A stretch of 64,000 nucleotides of DNA, from the NCBI RefSeq assembly GCF_903652925.1, contig NZ_CAHLAR010000003.1, forward strand, positions 124,001 through 188,000, read 5' to 3'. The notes under the pieces were generated by a model, which did no database searches, had not been told where the DNA came from, and saw nothing but the letters and a program-made list of their open reading frames with translations. Both the position numbers and the translations under genes were made by a program. This stretch comes from Achromobacter anxifer. GTDB taxonomy: Bacteria; Pseudomonadota; Gammaproteobacteria; Burkholderiales; Burkholderiaceae_B. Below, piece after piece: positions 8,141 through 17,566 of this stretch (position 1 is its first letter; the number at the start of each line of letters is the position of its first letter).

Positions 8141-9373
8141 ATGACCGACTACGCCCGACTCGACGCCTGGATCGACGCCCACTTTGACGAGGAAGTCCGC
8201 TTCCTGCAGGAGCTGGTGCGCGTGCCAACGGACACGCCGCCCGGCAACAACGCCCCTCATGCCGAACGCACGGCCGAACTGCTGCGAGGCTATGGCCTGG
8301 AGGCCGAGGCCCATCCAGTGCCCGCGCAGGAAGTCCGGGACTACGGACTGCAATCCATCACCAACCTGATCGTGCGCCGCGAATACGGCGCGGGCGGCCC
8401 GCGCGTGGCGCTCAACGCCCACGGCGACGTGGTGCCGCCGGGCGAAGGCTGGCAGCACGATCCCTACGGCGGCGAAATCGACGACGGCAGCCTGTATGGC
8501 CGCGCCGCCGCCGTCAGCAAGAGCGACTTCGCCAGCTACACCTTCGCCCTGCGCGCGCTGGAGGCCGTGGCCCGGCCCAGCCGCGGCGCGGTCGAACTGC
8601 ACTTCACCTATGACGAGGAATTCGGCGGCCTGCTGGGCCCCGGCTGGCTGCTGTCGCAAGGACTGACCAAGCCCGACCTGCTGATCGCCGCGGGCTTCAG
8701 CTACGAAGTCGTGACCGCCCACAATGGCTGCCTGCAGATGAAAGTGACAGTGCACGGCAAGATGGCGCATGCCGCCATCCCCAGCAGTGGCATGGACGCG
8801 CTGCAAGGCGCGGTCGCGATCCTCAATGCGCTGTATGCGCAGAACGCGCGCTACCGGGAAATCAGGTCCGAAGTCCCCGGCATCAGCCACCCCTACCTGA
8901 ACGTCGGCCGCATCGAAGGCGGCACCAACACCAACGTGGTGCCCGGCAAGGTCACGTTCAAGCTGGACCGGCGCATGATTCCCGAGGAAAACGCCGCCGA
9001 GGTCGAGGCCGGCATCCGCCACATCATCCAGGAAACCGCCGCGTCCTTGCCCGGCATCAGCGTGGGCATCAAGCGCCTGCTGCTGGCCAATTCCATGCGC
9101 CCGCTGCCGGGCAGCCAGCCGCTGGTCGAGGCCATCCAGAAACACGGAAAGGAATTGTTCGGCGAACCGATAGCCGCCATGGGCACGCCGCTGTACACCG
9201 ACGTGCGTTTGTACGCCGAAGCCGGCATCCCCGGCGTGATCTACGGCGCGGGGCCGCGCACCGTGCTGGAATCGCACGCCAAGCGCAACGATGAACGCGT
9301 GGTGCTGGAAGACCTGCGGCGCGCCACCAAGGTCATCGCCCGCACGCTGGCCGACCTGCTGGCTGCCGCCTAG
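8141..9373 (+). CDS. M20-family metallohydrolase (ArgE/DapE/ACY1-like)
   Basis: A 410-residue zinc-dependent amidohydrolase or deacylase. ALNAHGDVVPPG carries the first metal His, TYDEEFGG the Glu pair, and ESHAKRNDERV the distal His. Where most M20 enzymes have GRGxxDxKGG with the bridging Asp, this one has GRAAAVSKSDFA, so the Asp is displaced; a subgroup of M20 proteins has this signature. It is the last gene of the ureide operon, 5 bp after the AllC fusion. That suggests an N-carbamoyl or ureido substrate (for example ureidoglycolate or ureidoglycine), but the substrate cannot be read from sequence. The ATG was chosen by position; no strong ribosome-binding site is seen. Confidence 0.8.
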   Translation: MTDYARLDAWIDAHFDEEVRFLQELVRVPTDTPPGNNAPHAERTAELLRGYGLEAEAHPVPAQEVRDYGLQSITNLIVRREYGAGGPRVALNAHGDVVPPGEGWQHDPYGGEIDDGSLYGRAAAVSKSDFASYTFALRALEAVARPSRGAVELHFTYDEEFGGLLGPGWLLSQGLTKPDLLIAAGFSYEVVTAHNGCLQMKVTVHGKMAHAAIPSSGMDALQGAVAILNALYAQNARYREIRSEVPGISHPYLNVGRIEGGTNTNVVPGKVTFKLDRRMIPEENAAEVEAGIRHIIQETAASLPGISVGIKRLLLANSMRPLPGSQPLVEAIQKHGKELFGEPIAAMGTPLYTDVRLYAEAGIPGVIYGAGPRTVLESHAKRNDERVVLEDLRRATKVIARTLADLLAAA

Positions 9374-9403
9374 CGCGGCGGCCGGCAGGGCCGGCCCGCC
9401 GCG
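9374..9403. terminator. Convergent GC hairpin between M20 gene and OPT transporter
   Basis: CGCGGCGGCCGGC pairs with GCCGGC-C-CGCCGCG around AGG, giving a 13-bp stem with one bulge that fills the whole gap between two convergent stop codons. It probably serves both strands. There is no long T-run. Confidence 0.6.
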
Positions 9404-11452
9404 TTAAGCCAGCTTCATCACCCGGCGCCAGAACAGGACCACCACCAGCACGAAGACGGCCAGGCCGAGGAACGAGGCAGTCTGGGCGAAGTCCTCGCCG
9501 ACCAGCGCCAGCGGGGCCTCGCTGCCGGCCGCGCCGATGATGGCGGCCAACAGCACGCCGACCAGGCTTTCGCCCACGATCAGGCCCGAGGCGATCAGCA
9601 CGCCGCGGCGGTTGGCCGCGTCCGCGAACTGCTCATAGGGCTTGCCGGCGGCGGCCGCGCGGCGGCGCAAGGCGCGTTCGAGCAGCCAGGCCAGCACGGC
9701 GCCGACCACGATGGGCGTCGCCACGGTAGGCGGCAGATAGATGCCGATGCCCACCGCCAGCACCGGGATGCGCGCCACGCGGTAGGTGCGCTTCATGATC
9801 TCGTCCACCACGATCAGGCCCACGCCGACCGCCATGCCGATAAGGATCATGGTCCAGTTGAGCTGGTGCGTGAAAATGCCGCGCGCGATCGCCAGCATCA
9901 GCGTCGCCTGCGGCGCCGACAGGGCCTGCGCCGCATCCATGCCCTCGCGCGGCATGGCGTCGGCGAAACCGTAGGCGTTGTAGAGCAGTTCCAGCACCGG
10001 CGAGATCACCATCGCGCCGCCCACGCAACCAATCAGCAGGGCCACCTGCTGGCGCCATGGCGTCGCACCCACCAGCCAGCCGGTCTTGAGATCCTGCAGG
10101 TTGTCGTTGGCGATGGAGGCCACCGCCACCACCGCCGAGGTGCTGAAGATCGACAGCGCGATCGCCATCTGCACCCCGTTCTGCGCGTCCAGCAATTCGC
10201 CGCCCAGCGCCAGCATCAGCAGCGACACCAACACGATGGCAACGATGCCCACGCCCGAGATCGGGCTGGTCGACGTGCCAACCAGGCCCGCCATATAGCC
10301 GCAGGCCGCGGCCACCAGGAAGCCGAAGACGAAGGCGAACAGCACCGAGTAGGCCACCAGCTTCCAGATGCCGGCTGGCGACACCGGCGCGCCCGATAGA
10401 AACACCTGGAAGGTAGCGACCAGGATCGCCACCAGCACCAGCGTCACCACCGAGATCCAGCCGGCCGACAGGTCGCGCTCGGTGCGCGGCGCGCGTCCGG
10501 CGCGCGCCGCGCCCGCCTTGGTCAGCGCCGCGAACGACGCCTTGACGCCGCGGACCATGGGCATGAACAGCGTGGCCAGCGTCCAGATGGCGCCCACGCC
10601 GATCACGCCGGCGCCGATGAAGCGCACCTGCGACGACCACAAGCCGGTGGCGTACTTCGCCAGCGACATGCCGGCGGGCACGTCGCCCATGGCGCTGAGG
10701 ATGGGCACGGCGATGCCCCAGGAGATGATCAGCCCGGTCAGCATGGCCAGGCCGGCGACGATGCCGATCAGGTAGCCCGCGCCCAGCAGCGCCAGCGAAA
10801 AGCCCATGGGCAGCCGGAACACCGCCCCGCCCAGCTCGAACCAGCGGCTGACGTTATCGCCCAGCACCCGCAAACCGCCGGCCGCGAAGCTGACCACGGC
10901 GGCGAGCACGCCGCCGGTCACGATGTCGCCCATGCCGGTCTCGGTCTTGGCGGGCGTGCGGCCGTCGTCCGCGGCCTCGTCCTGGGCGCGCTCGGCGCTG
11001 CCGACCCTCAGGATTTCCGCGGCCGCCACACCTTCCGGATACGGCAGGTCGCTCTGCACCACCATGACGTGACGCAGCGGAATGGTGAACATCACGCCCA
11101 GCATGCCGCCCGCCGCGCAGATGCCCAGCGTCTGCCAGAACGGAAAGCCCTGCCAGTGGCCCATCATGACCAGGGCCGGCAGGATGAAGATGATGGCCGA
11201 CAGCGTTCCGGCCGCGGAGGCCTGGGTCTGCACCATATTGTTTTCGAGGATGTTCGCGTCCTTGAACAGGCGCAGGACGGACATCGAGATCACCGCCGCC
11301 GGAATGGCGGACGAGAACGTCAGGCCGACTTTCAGGCCCAGGAAGACGTTGGAGGCCGTGAAGATCACGGTGATGATTGCGCCCAGGAGGATGCCGCGGA
11401 ACGTAAGTTCGGGCAACGTGACCTCTGCCGGGACGCTGATGGGTTGGGTCAT
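9404..11452 (-). CDS. OPT-family oligopeptide transporter
   Basis: A 682-residue polytopic inner-membrane protein with many hydrophobic segments along its whole length. It carries OPT signatures such as TASNVFLGLKVGLTFSSAIP near the N-terminus, followed by NMVQTQASAAGTLSAIIFI. OPT proteins are proton-coupled importers of small peptides or metal chelates. The start was set at the ATG preceded by AGGA (translation MTQPISVPAEVTLPEL) because the open frame upstream of it is not conserved-looking. It stands alone on its strand, convergent with the ureide operon and divergent from the E1 gene. The substrate is unknown. Confidence 0.88.
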   Translation of the reverse strand: MTQPISVPAEVTLPELTFRGILLGAIITVIFTASNVFLGLKVGLTFSSAIPAAVISMSVLRLFKDANILENNMVQTQASAAGTLSAIIFILPALVMMGHWQGFPFWQTLGICAAGGMLGVMFTIPLRHVMVVQSDLPYPEGVAAAEILRVGSAERAQDEAADDGRTPAKTETGMGDIVTGGVLAAVVSFAAGGLRVLGDNVSRWFELGGAVFRLPMGFSLALLGAGYLIGIVAGLAMLTGLIISWGIAVPILSAMGDVPAGMSLAKYATGLWSSQVRFIGAGVIGVGAIWTLATLFMPMVRGVKASFAALTKAGAARAGRAPRTERDLSAGWISVVTLVLVAILVATFQVFLSGAPVSPAGIWKLVAYSVLFAFVFGFLVAAACGYMAGLVGTSTSPISGVGIVAIVLVSLLMLALGGELLDAQNGVQMAIALSIFSTSAVVAVASIANDNLQDLKTGWLVGATPWRQQVALLIGCVGGAMVISPVLELLYNAYGFADAMPREGMDAAQALSAPQATLMLAIARGIFTHQLNWTMILIGMAVGVGLIVVDEIMKRTYRVARIPVLAVGIGIYLPPTVATPIVVGAVLAWLLERALRRRAAAAGKPYEQFADAANRRGVLIASGLIVGESLVGVLLAAIIGAAGSEAPLALVGEDFAQTASFLGLAVFVLVVVLFWRRVMKLA

Positions 11453-11677
11453 TGCAGTAATTCCTATCATGCCAGCCGCGAATTCTAGCGCCTTCGCGTC
11501 CACCCAGCGGTCACCGTCCCTGGGACGCCCGTCAGGCACATCCTCGGCAGAAGCTGCCGCAGGTAGCAAAACCTGCAAAAGATTATGCTGAATTTTCGGG
11601 ATTTCCCCCAAAATTTTGATTACCCATGCCTGGGGCTAGGGTCTAGCATGGACGTCAAACCAGGAGACGACAAGACC

Positions 11678-14359
11678 ATGCGCGACGCCAGTTCCGCCCG
11701 CCCCGGGCAAGATACCCAGCACGATCTCGACCCCGCCGAAACCGCCGAATGGCGTGATGCGCTGGCGTCGCTGGTACAGGCGGAAGGCGCCGAGCGCGCG
11801 GGCTACGTGCTGGACAATCTGCTGGGCCATGCCGCCTCCTTGGGCCTGCGCGCCAACAGCCAGACCCGCACCGCCTACCTCAACACCATCCCCGCCGACC
11901 AGGAGCCGGCCTTTCCCGGCAACCTGGCGGTGGAAGAGCGCATCGCCCGCATCAACCGCTGGAACGCGCTGGCCATGGTGGTACGCGCCAACCAGGCGCA
12001 CGGCGAGCTGGGCGGCCACATTGCCAGCTACGCCTCGGCGGCCGACCTGTTCGAGGTGGGCTTCAACCACTTCTTCCGCGCCAGCACCCAGGACGGTCCG
12101 GGCGACCTGGTCTACATGCAGCCGCACTCGGCGCCCGGCGTGTACGCCCGCGCCTACCTGGAAGGATTCCTGAGCGAAGAAGACCTGGCGCATTTCCGCC
12201 AGGAGATCACGGCCTCCGCGCGCGGCCTGCGCGGGCTGTCGTCATATCCACACCCGTGGCTGATGCCGGACTTCTGGCAGTTCCCCACCGGCTCGATGGG
12301 CATCGGCCCCATCAACGCCATCTACCAGGCGCGCTTCATGCGCTACCTGGAGCACCGTTCGCTCATGCCCGGCGGCGACCGCAAGGTCTGGGGCATCTTC
12401 GGCGACGGCGAGATGGACGAACCCGAATCGATCGCCGCGCTCACGCTGGCCGCGCGCGAGAAACTCGACAACCTGGTGTTCGTGGTCAATTGCAACCTGC
12501 AACGGCTGGACGGCCCGGTGCGCGGCAATGGCCGCATCATCGACGAGCTGGAAACCCTGTACGCAGGGGCCGGCTGGAACGTCATCAAGCTGGTCTGGGG
12601 CAGCGACTGGGACGCGCTCTTGCGGCGCGACACCAATGGCGCGCTGGCGCGCGCCTTCGCCAACACCGTCGACGGGCAGTTCCAGACCTTCGCCGCCAAC
12701 GACGGCGCCTTCAACCGCGCCCACTTCTTCAACCAGAATCCCGAACTGGCCGCGCTGGTGGCCGACTGGAGCGACGAGGCCATCGACCGCCTGCACCGCG
12801 GCGGCCATGACATGGTGAAGATCCATGCGGCCTACCACCGCGCCGCTCAACATCGCGGCCAGCCCACGGTGATCCTGGCGCAGACCAAGAAGGGTTTCGG
12901 CATGGGCTCGGCCGGCCAGGGCAAGATGACCACGCACCAGCAGAAGAAGCTGGACGACGAAGCGCTGCTGGCCTTCCGCGACCGCTTCGCGCTGCCGATC
13001 TCGGATGCCGATTGCCTGGCGCTGAAGTTCTACCGCCCCGCCGAGGACAGCGTCGAGCTGCGTCACCTGCAGGCGCGCCGCGCCGCGTTGGGCGGCCACA
13101 TTCCCCGCCGCAACATGGAAGCGCCGCGCCTGGCGCCGCCGGACGCCGAACACTGGGCGCGCTTCGCGCTGGCCGCCGACGGCAAGGAGATGTCGTCCAC
13201 CATGGCCATCGTGCGCATGCTGACCGCCCTGCTCAAGGACGGCACGGTGGGACCGCGCATCGTGCCCATCGTGGCTGACGAGGCCCGCACCTTCGGCATG
13301 GCCAACCTGTTTCGCCAGATCGGCATCTATTCGGCGCAAGGCCAGCTCTACGAGCCCGAGGACATCGGCTCGGTGCTGTATTACCGCGAGGCCCGCGACG
13401 GCCAGATCCTGGAAGAAGGCATCACCGAGGCCGGCGCGATCTCGTCGTGGACCGCCGCGGGCACCAGCTACTCGGTCAACGGCCTGCCGATGCTGCCCTT
13501 CTATATCTATTACTCGATGTTCGGGTTCCAGCGCATCGGCGACCTGATCTGGGCCGCCGCCGACCAGCGCACGCGCGGCTTCCTGGTCGGAGCCACTTCC
13601 GGGCGCACCACCCTGGGCGGCGAAGGCCTGCAGCACCAGGACGGATCCAGCCACATCATCGCGGCGGCCGTGCCCAACTGCCGCGCCTACGACCCGGCCT
13701 ATGCCTTCGAGGTCGCCGTCATCGTCGAACACGGCATGCGCCGCATGCTGGACGAACAGCGCGACGAGTTCTTCTACCTGACCGTCACCAACGAAAACCT
13801 GGCGCAGCCGGACATGCCGCCCGGCGAGGAGGTACGCGAGGGCATCCTGCGCGGCATGTACCGCCTGCGTCCGTCCCGCGGGCAGGCCCAGGTGCGCCTC
13901 TTGGGCGCCGGCCCAATGCTGCGCGAGGCCGAACTGGCGGCGCAGCGGTTGCAGGCCGATTACGGCGTGGACGCCGAGGTCTGGAGCGTCACCAGCTACT
14001 CGGAACTGGCCCGCACTGGTCGCGAAGCCGAACGCGCGCGGGTGCTGGGGCTGGAGGCCGGCGTCGACTGGGTCCGCGCCTGCCTGGGCGCCAGCAACGC
14101 CCCGGTGGTCGCCGCCAGCGACTATGTGCGCGCCGTGCCCGAACAGATCCGCGCCTGGGTGCCCGCGCCCTACCGCACGCTGGGCACCGACGGCTTCGGC
14201 CGCAGCGACACCCGCGCCCAGCTGCGCGACTTCTTCGAAGTCAGCGCGGACTGGATCATGCTGTACGCGCTGGACAGCCTGGACCGCCAGGAAGACGCCC
14301 GGGCACTGCGCGCCCGCCTGAACGCCGGCGCGCGTCAGACGCCTCCCTGGGAACTGTAG
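11678..14359 (+). CDS. Homodimeric 2-oxoacid dehydrogenase E1 (AceE-like), without E2/E3 nearby
   Basis: The 893-residue protein resembles the AceE type of pyruvate dehydrogenase E1 over its full length. GDGEMDEPESIAALTLAARE followed by NCNLQRLDGPVRGNG is the ThDP-binding region, and SYPHPWLMPDFWQFPTGSMG and TKKGFGMG are also typical. The start chosen has AGGAG 11 bp upstream; an alternative ATG lies 30 bp earlier. There is no aceF or lpd gene beside it, so it must borrow E2/E3 encoded elsewhere. Such orphan E1 paralogues include MdeB-type enzymes that act on 2-oxobutyrate. That would fit the nearby ACC deaminase, but pyruvate remains equally possible. Confidence 0.88.
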   Translation: MRDASSARPGQDTQHDLDPAETAEWRDALASLVQAEGAERAGYVLDNLLGHAASLGLRANSQTRTAYLNTIPADQEPAFPGNLAVEERIARINRWNALAMVVRANQAHGELGGHIASYASAADLFEVGFNHFFRASTQDGPGDLVYMQPHSAPGVYARAYLEGFLSEEDLAHFRQEITASARGLRGLSSYPHPWLMPDFWQFPTGSMGIGPINAIYQARFMRYLEHRSLMPGGDRKVWGIFGDGEMDEPESIAALTLAAREKLDNLVFVVNCNLQRLDGPVRGNGRIIDELETLYAGAGWNVIKLVWGSDWDALLRRDTNGALARAFANTVDGQFQTFAANDGAFNRAHFFNQNPELAALVADWSDEAIDRLHRGGHDMVKIHAAYHRAAQHRGQPTVILAQTKKGFGMGSAGQGKMTTHQQKKLDDEALLAFRDRFALPISDADCLALKFYRPAEDSVELRHLQARRAALGGHIPRRNMEAPRLAPPDAEHWARFALAADGKEMSSTMAIVRMLTALLKDGTVGPRIVPIVADEARTFGMANLFRQIGIYSAQGQLYEPEDIGSVLYYREARDGQILEEGITEAGAISSWTAAGTSYSVNGLPMLPFYIYYSMFGFQRIGDLIWAAADQRTRGFLVGATSGRTTLGGEGLQHQDGSSHIIAAAVPNCRAYDPAYAFEVAVIVEHGMRRMLDEQRDEFFYLTVTNENLAQPDMPPGEEVREGILRGMYRLRPSRGQAQVRLLGAGPMLREAELAAQRLQADYGVDAEVWSVTSYSELARTGREAERARVLGLEAGVDWVRACLGASNAPVVAASDYVRAVPEQIRAWVPAPYRTLGTDGFGRSDTRAQLRDFFEVSADWIMLYALDSLDRQEDARALRARLNAGARQTPPWEL

Positions 14360-14543
14360 GATGGGTGCAGCGCGGGAAGGCAGGGTCAAGAACGCGCGTT
14401 GGACGCCGCGGGCTTTTCATCGGAAATCTCGCGCGTCATCCATCCTGCGCCTTCAAAATCGTCCATTCGCTGCACCGCAACAACCAAGCACCCGCGCTTT
14501 CTGTTGAAATACGGGTGTTCCCAAGCATTTCCCAGAGAATACG

Positions 14544-14565
14544 GCGGGCCGCGAGCCCGCTTTTT
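14544..14565 (+). terminator. Intrinsic terminator after the E1 gene
   Basis: GCGGGC, loop CGCGA, GCCCGC, then TTTTT. It lies 185 bp after the E1 stop and 73 bp before maeB, so maeB probably has its own promoter or the hairpin attenuates read-through. Between hairpin and maeB is a pyrimidine-rich tract (14574-14610) built from repeats of TTTCC and CCAG. Confidence 0.7.
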
Positions 14566-14637
14566 GCACTCCGCTTTCTTTTCCAGTTTTCCTTTCCAGC
14601 TTTCCTTTCCATTTAGCGCCCGCAAGGCCTGTATCCC

Positions 14638-16935
14638 ATGGACGAAACTCTCACCAAAATGGCGTTGGACTACCACGCCTACCCCACTCCCGGCAAAATC
14701 TCGGTCACCCCGACCAAGACCCTGGCCAACCAGGACGACCTGTCCCTGGCCTACTCCCCCGGCGTGGCGGCCGCCTGCATGGCCATCTTCGACCAGGGCG
14801 ACGACGCGGCCTCGAAGTACACCTCGCGCGGCAACCTGGTGGGCGTGATCACCAACGGCACCGCCGTGCTGGGCCTGGGTAACATCGGCCCGCTGGCCGC
14901 CAAGCCCGTGATGGAAGGCAAGGGCTGCCTGTTCAAGAAGTTCGCCGGCATCGACGTGTTCGACATCGAACTGGCCGAGAACGATCCGGACAAGCTGGTC
15001 GACATCATCGCGGCGCTGGAGCCCACGCTGGGCGGCGTCAACCTCGAGGACATCAAGGCGCCCGAGTGCTTCTACATCGAGAAGAAGCTGCGCGAACGCA
15101 TGAAGATCCCCGTCTTTCATGACGACCAGCACGGCACCGCCATCATTTCGTCGGCCGCCATCCTGAACGGCCTGAAGGTCGTGGGCAAGGACATCGGCAA
15201 GGTCAAGCTGGCCTGCTCCGGCGCCGGCGCCGCCGCCATCGCCTGCCTGGACCTGCTGGTCCACCTGGGCGTCAAGCGCGAAAACATCTACGTGGTGGAC
15301 TCACGCGGCGTGATCTGGGAAGGCCGCGACGAGAACATGGAGGCCAACAAGAAGCGCTACGCGCAGAAGACCGACGCGCGCACGCTGGCCGACGTGGTCA
15401 ACGGCGCCGACGTGTTCCTGGGCTGCTCGACCGCCGGCGTGCTGACCGCCGACATGGTCAAGACGATGGCCGCCAGCCCGCTGATCCTGGCGCTGGCCAA
15501 CCCGGAACCCGAAATCCGTCCCGAAGTGGCCAAGGCCGCCCGCCCGGACTGCATCATCGCCACCGGCCGTTCGGACTACCCGAATCAGGTCAACAACGTG
15601 CTGTGCTTCCCCTTCATCTTCCGCGGCGCCATGGACGCCGGCGCCTCGCGCATCACGGAAGAAATGAAGCTGGCTTGCGTCAAGGCCATTGCCGACCTGG
15701 CGCAGGCCGAGCAGAACGACGAAGTGGCCCGCGCCTACGCCGGCCAGGAGTTGTCGTTCGGCCCGGATTACATCATTCCGAAGCCCTTCGACCCGCGCCT
15801 GATCGTCCAGATCGCCCCCGCCGTGGCGCAGGCCGCCGCCGACTCCGGCGTGGCTGCCCGCCCCATCGAGGACATCGAAGCCTACCGCCAGAAGCTGATG
15901 GGCTTCGTGTACCACTCGGGCCAGCTGATGCGTCCGCTGTTCGCCCAGGCCAAGAAGGCGCCCAAGCGCGTCATCTACGCCGACGGCGAAGACGAGCGCG
16001 TGCTGCGCGCGGTGCAGACCGTGGCCGATGAAAAACTGGCATTCCCGATCCTGATCGGCCGCCCGTCCGTCATCGAAATGCGCATCAAGAAGTTCGGCCT
16101 GCGTCTGGCTGCCGGCAAGGACTTCGAGATCGTCGATCCCGAAGACGACAGCCGCTTCAACGAAACCTGGAACGCGTACTACCAGCTCAAGGGCCGCGAA
16201 GGCGTGACGCCGGCCATCGCCAAGGCGATGATCCGCAAGCACAACACGCTCATCGGCGCGATGCTGCTGCGCCGTGGCGACGCCGACGCCCTGCTCTGCG
16301 GCGTGGCCAGCAAGTACGACAACCAGCTCAAGTACATTGATGAAATCATCGGCAAGAAGGAAGGCCAGACCTACGCCGCCCTGAACGTGCTGATGCTGCC
16401 CGACCAGACGCTGTTCGTCACCGACACCCACGTCAACGAAAACCCGACGGCCGAGGAAGTCGCCAGCATCACCATCCAGGCCGCGGACGAAATGCTGCGC
16501 TTTGGCGTGGTGCCCAAGATCGCCCTGCTGTCGCACTCCAACTTCGGTAGCCGCGTCACGGACTCGTCGCGCAAGATGGCCGCCGCGCGCCAGATGGTGC
16601 AGGACCGCGCGCCCGACCTGGAAGTCGACGGCGAAATGCACGCCGACGCCGCCCTGTCGGAAAAGATCCGCGTCCAGGCCTACCCGGACAGCACGCTCAA
16701 GGGCCGCGCCAACCTGCTCGTCATGCCCACGCTGGACACCGGCAACATCACGTACAACATGCTGAAGATGACCGGCAGCAATGGCGTCGCGATGGGTCCG
16801 ATCCTGCTGGGCGCGGCGCGCCCGGTGCACATCCTGACCACCAGCGCCACCGTGCGCCGCATCGTCAACATGACGGCGCTGGCCGTGGTGGACGCGCAGC
16901 AGGAAGCCGCCGAAGCCGCCAAGAAGCGCCGTTGA
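14638..16935 (+). CDS. maeB: NADP-dependent malic enzyme with phosphotransacetylase-like domain
   Basis: This enzyme decarboxylates malate to pyruvate, usually with NADP. The 765 residues match the long MaeB type. The malic domain has YSPGVAAAC (39-47) and FHDDQHGTA (160-168). The Rossmann part has SGAGAAA (194-200). From about residue 430 a phosphotransacetylase-like domain follows (for example [16 protein letters not shown]); in this family it is regulatory rather than catalytic. The ribosome-binding site is a weak AAGG 10 bp upstream. A strong terminator follows, so the gene is probably monocistronic. Together with mdh and gltA it links the TCA cycle to pyruvate. Confidence 0.95.
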   Translation: MDETLTKMALDYHAYPTPGKISVTPTKTLANQDDLSLAYSPGVAAACMAIFDQGDDAASKYTSRGNLVGVITNGTAVLGLGNIGPLAAKPVMEGKGCLFKKFAGIDVFDIELAENDPDKLVDIIAALEPTLGGVNLEDIKAPECFYIEKKLRERMKIPVFHDDQHGTAIISSAAILNGLKVVGKDIGKVKLACSGAGAAAIACLDLLVHLGVKRENIYVVDSRGVIWEGRDENMEANKKRYAQKTDARTLADVVNGADVFLGCSTAGVLTADMVKTMAASPLILALANPEPEIRPEVAKAARPDCIIATGRSDYPNQVNNVLCFPFIFRGAMDAGASRITEEMKLACVKAIADLAQAEQNDEVARAYAGQELSFGPDYIIPKPFDPRLIVQIAPAVAQAAADSGVAARPIEDIEAYRQKLMGFVYHSGQLMRPLFAQAKKAPKRVIYADGEDERVLRAVQTVADEKLAFPILIGRPSVIEMRIKKFGLRLAAGKDFEIVDPEDDSRFNETWNAYYQLKGREGVTPAIAKAMIRKHNTLIGAMLLRRGDADALLCGVASKYDNQLKYIDEIIGKKEGQTYAALNVLMLPDQTLFVTDTHVNENPTAEEVASITIQAADEMLRFGVVPKIALLSHSNFGSRVTDSSRKMAAARQMVQDRAPDLEVDGEMHADAALSEKIRVQAYPDSTLKGRANLLVMPTLDTGNITYNMLKMTGSNGVAMGPILLGAARPVHILTTSATVRRIVNMTALAVVDAQQEAAEAAKKRR

Positions 16936-16955
16936 TGATCTACGGCCTCTAAGGC

Positions 16956-16983
16956 AAAGGGCGCCCCGCGGGGCGCCCTTTTT
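16956..16983 (+). terminator. Intrinsic terminator after maeB
   Basis: AAAGGGCGCCCC and GGGGCGCCCTTT form a 12-bp stem with a minimal loop, followed by a T-run. It lies about 20 bp after the maeB stop. Confidence 0.88.
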
Positions 16984-17069
16984 CATTGCGCGATGTCATC
17001 GCCGCCACGATAGCCCGCGCGCACGGGCTGATGGTAAAAACCAGGTTCAACCTTGTTTCTGGAGTCCCC

Positions 17070-17522
17070 ATGCTGGCCGACGCCTTGTATGCCTGGTTTC
17101 ACTACCTGGCCATTTTCCTGCTCGTGGTGGTCCTCACCGCGGAAGCCGTGCTGCTGCGGCCCGACCTCACCGTCAACGGGCTCAAGCGCCTGGTCATCTA
17201 TGACCGCCTCTATGCGCTGAGCGCCGTGGTGGTGCTGATCACCGGCGTGCTGCGGCTGACGCTGGGCGCCAAGGGCGCCGCGTTCTACATGAGCAATCCC
17301 TGGTTCCACGCGAAGATCACGCTTTTCGTCGTCATCGGCCTCTGTTCGATCCCGCCCACGATGACGTTCCTGCGCTGGGCCAAGCAATCGCGCCAGCAGC
17401 CGGGCTTCGTGCCCGCCGCCACCGACATCAAACGGGCGCGGCGCTGGGTGATGATCGAATCGCATCTGTTCATCTTCCTGCCGCTGTTCGCCGTGCTGAT
17501 GGCGCGCGGCATCGGCGCCTGA
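17070..17522 (+). CDS. DUF2214-family membrane protein
   Basis: A 150-residue integral membrane protein with four hydrophobic helices. It begins MLADALYAWFHYLAIFLLVV and contains an HAKITLFVVIGLCSIPP segment and a conserved histidine in HLFIFLPLFAVLMARG, in keeping with DUF2214. The function of the family is not known. The start was chosen by the GGAG ribosome-binding site 5 bp upstream; the frame is open further upstream but without a binding site. It stands between the maeB terminator and a convergent gene. Confidence 0.8.
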   Translation: MLADALYAWFHYLAIFLLVVVLTAEAVLLRPDLTVNGLKRLVIYDRLYALSAVVVLITGVLRLTLGAKGAAFYMSNPWFHAKITLFVVIGLCSIPPTMTFLRWAKQSRQQPGFVPAATDIKRARRWVMIESHLFIFLPLFAVLMARGIGA

Positions 17523-17566
17523 TACCCGCGCCATGGGCCGCGCGACTCAACGATAGGACGCGCGGC

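Noticed and set aside
14386-15264. A minus-strand frame overlapping the maeB start
   Set aside because: Mostly antisense to the maeB N-terminal domain and without ribosome-binding site or recognisable domain.
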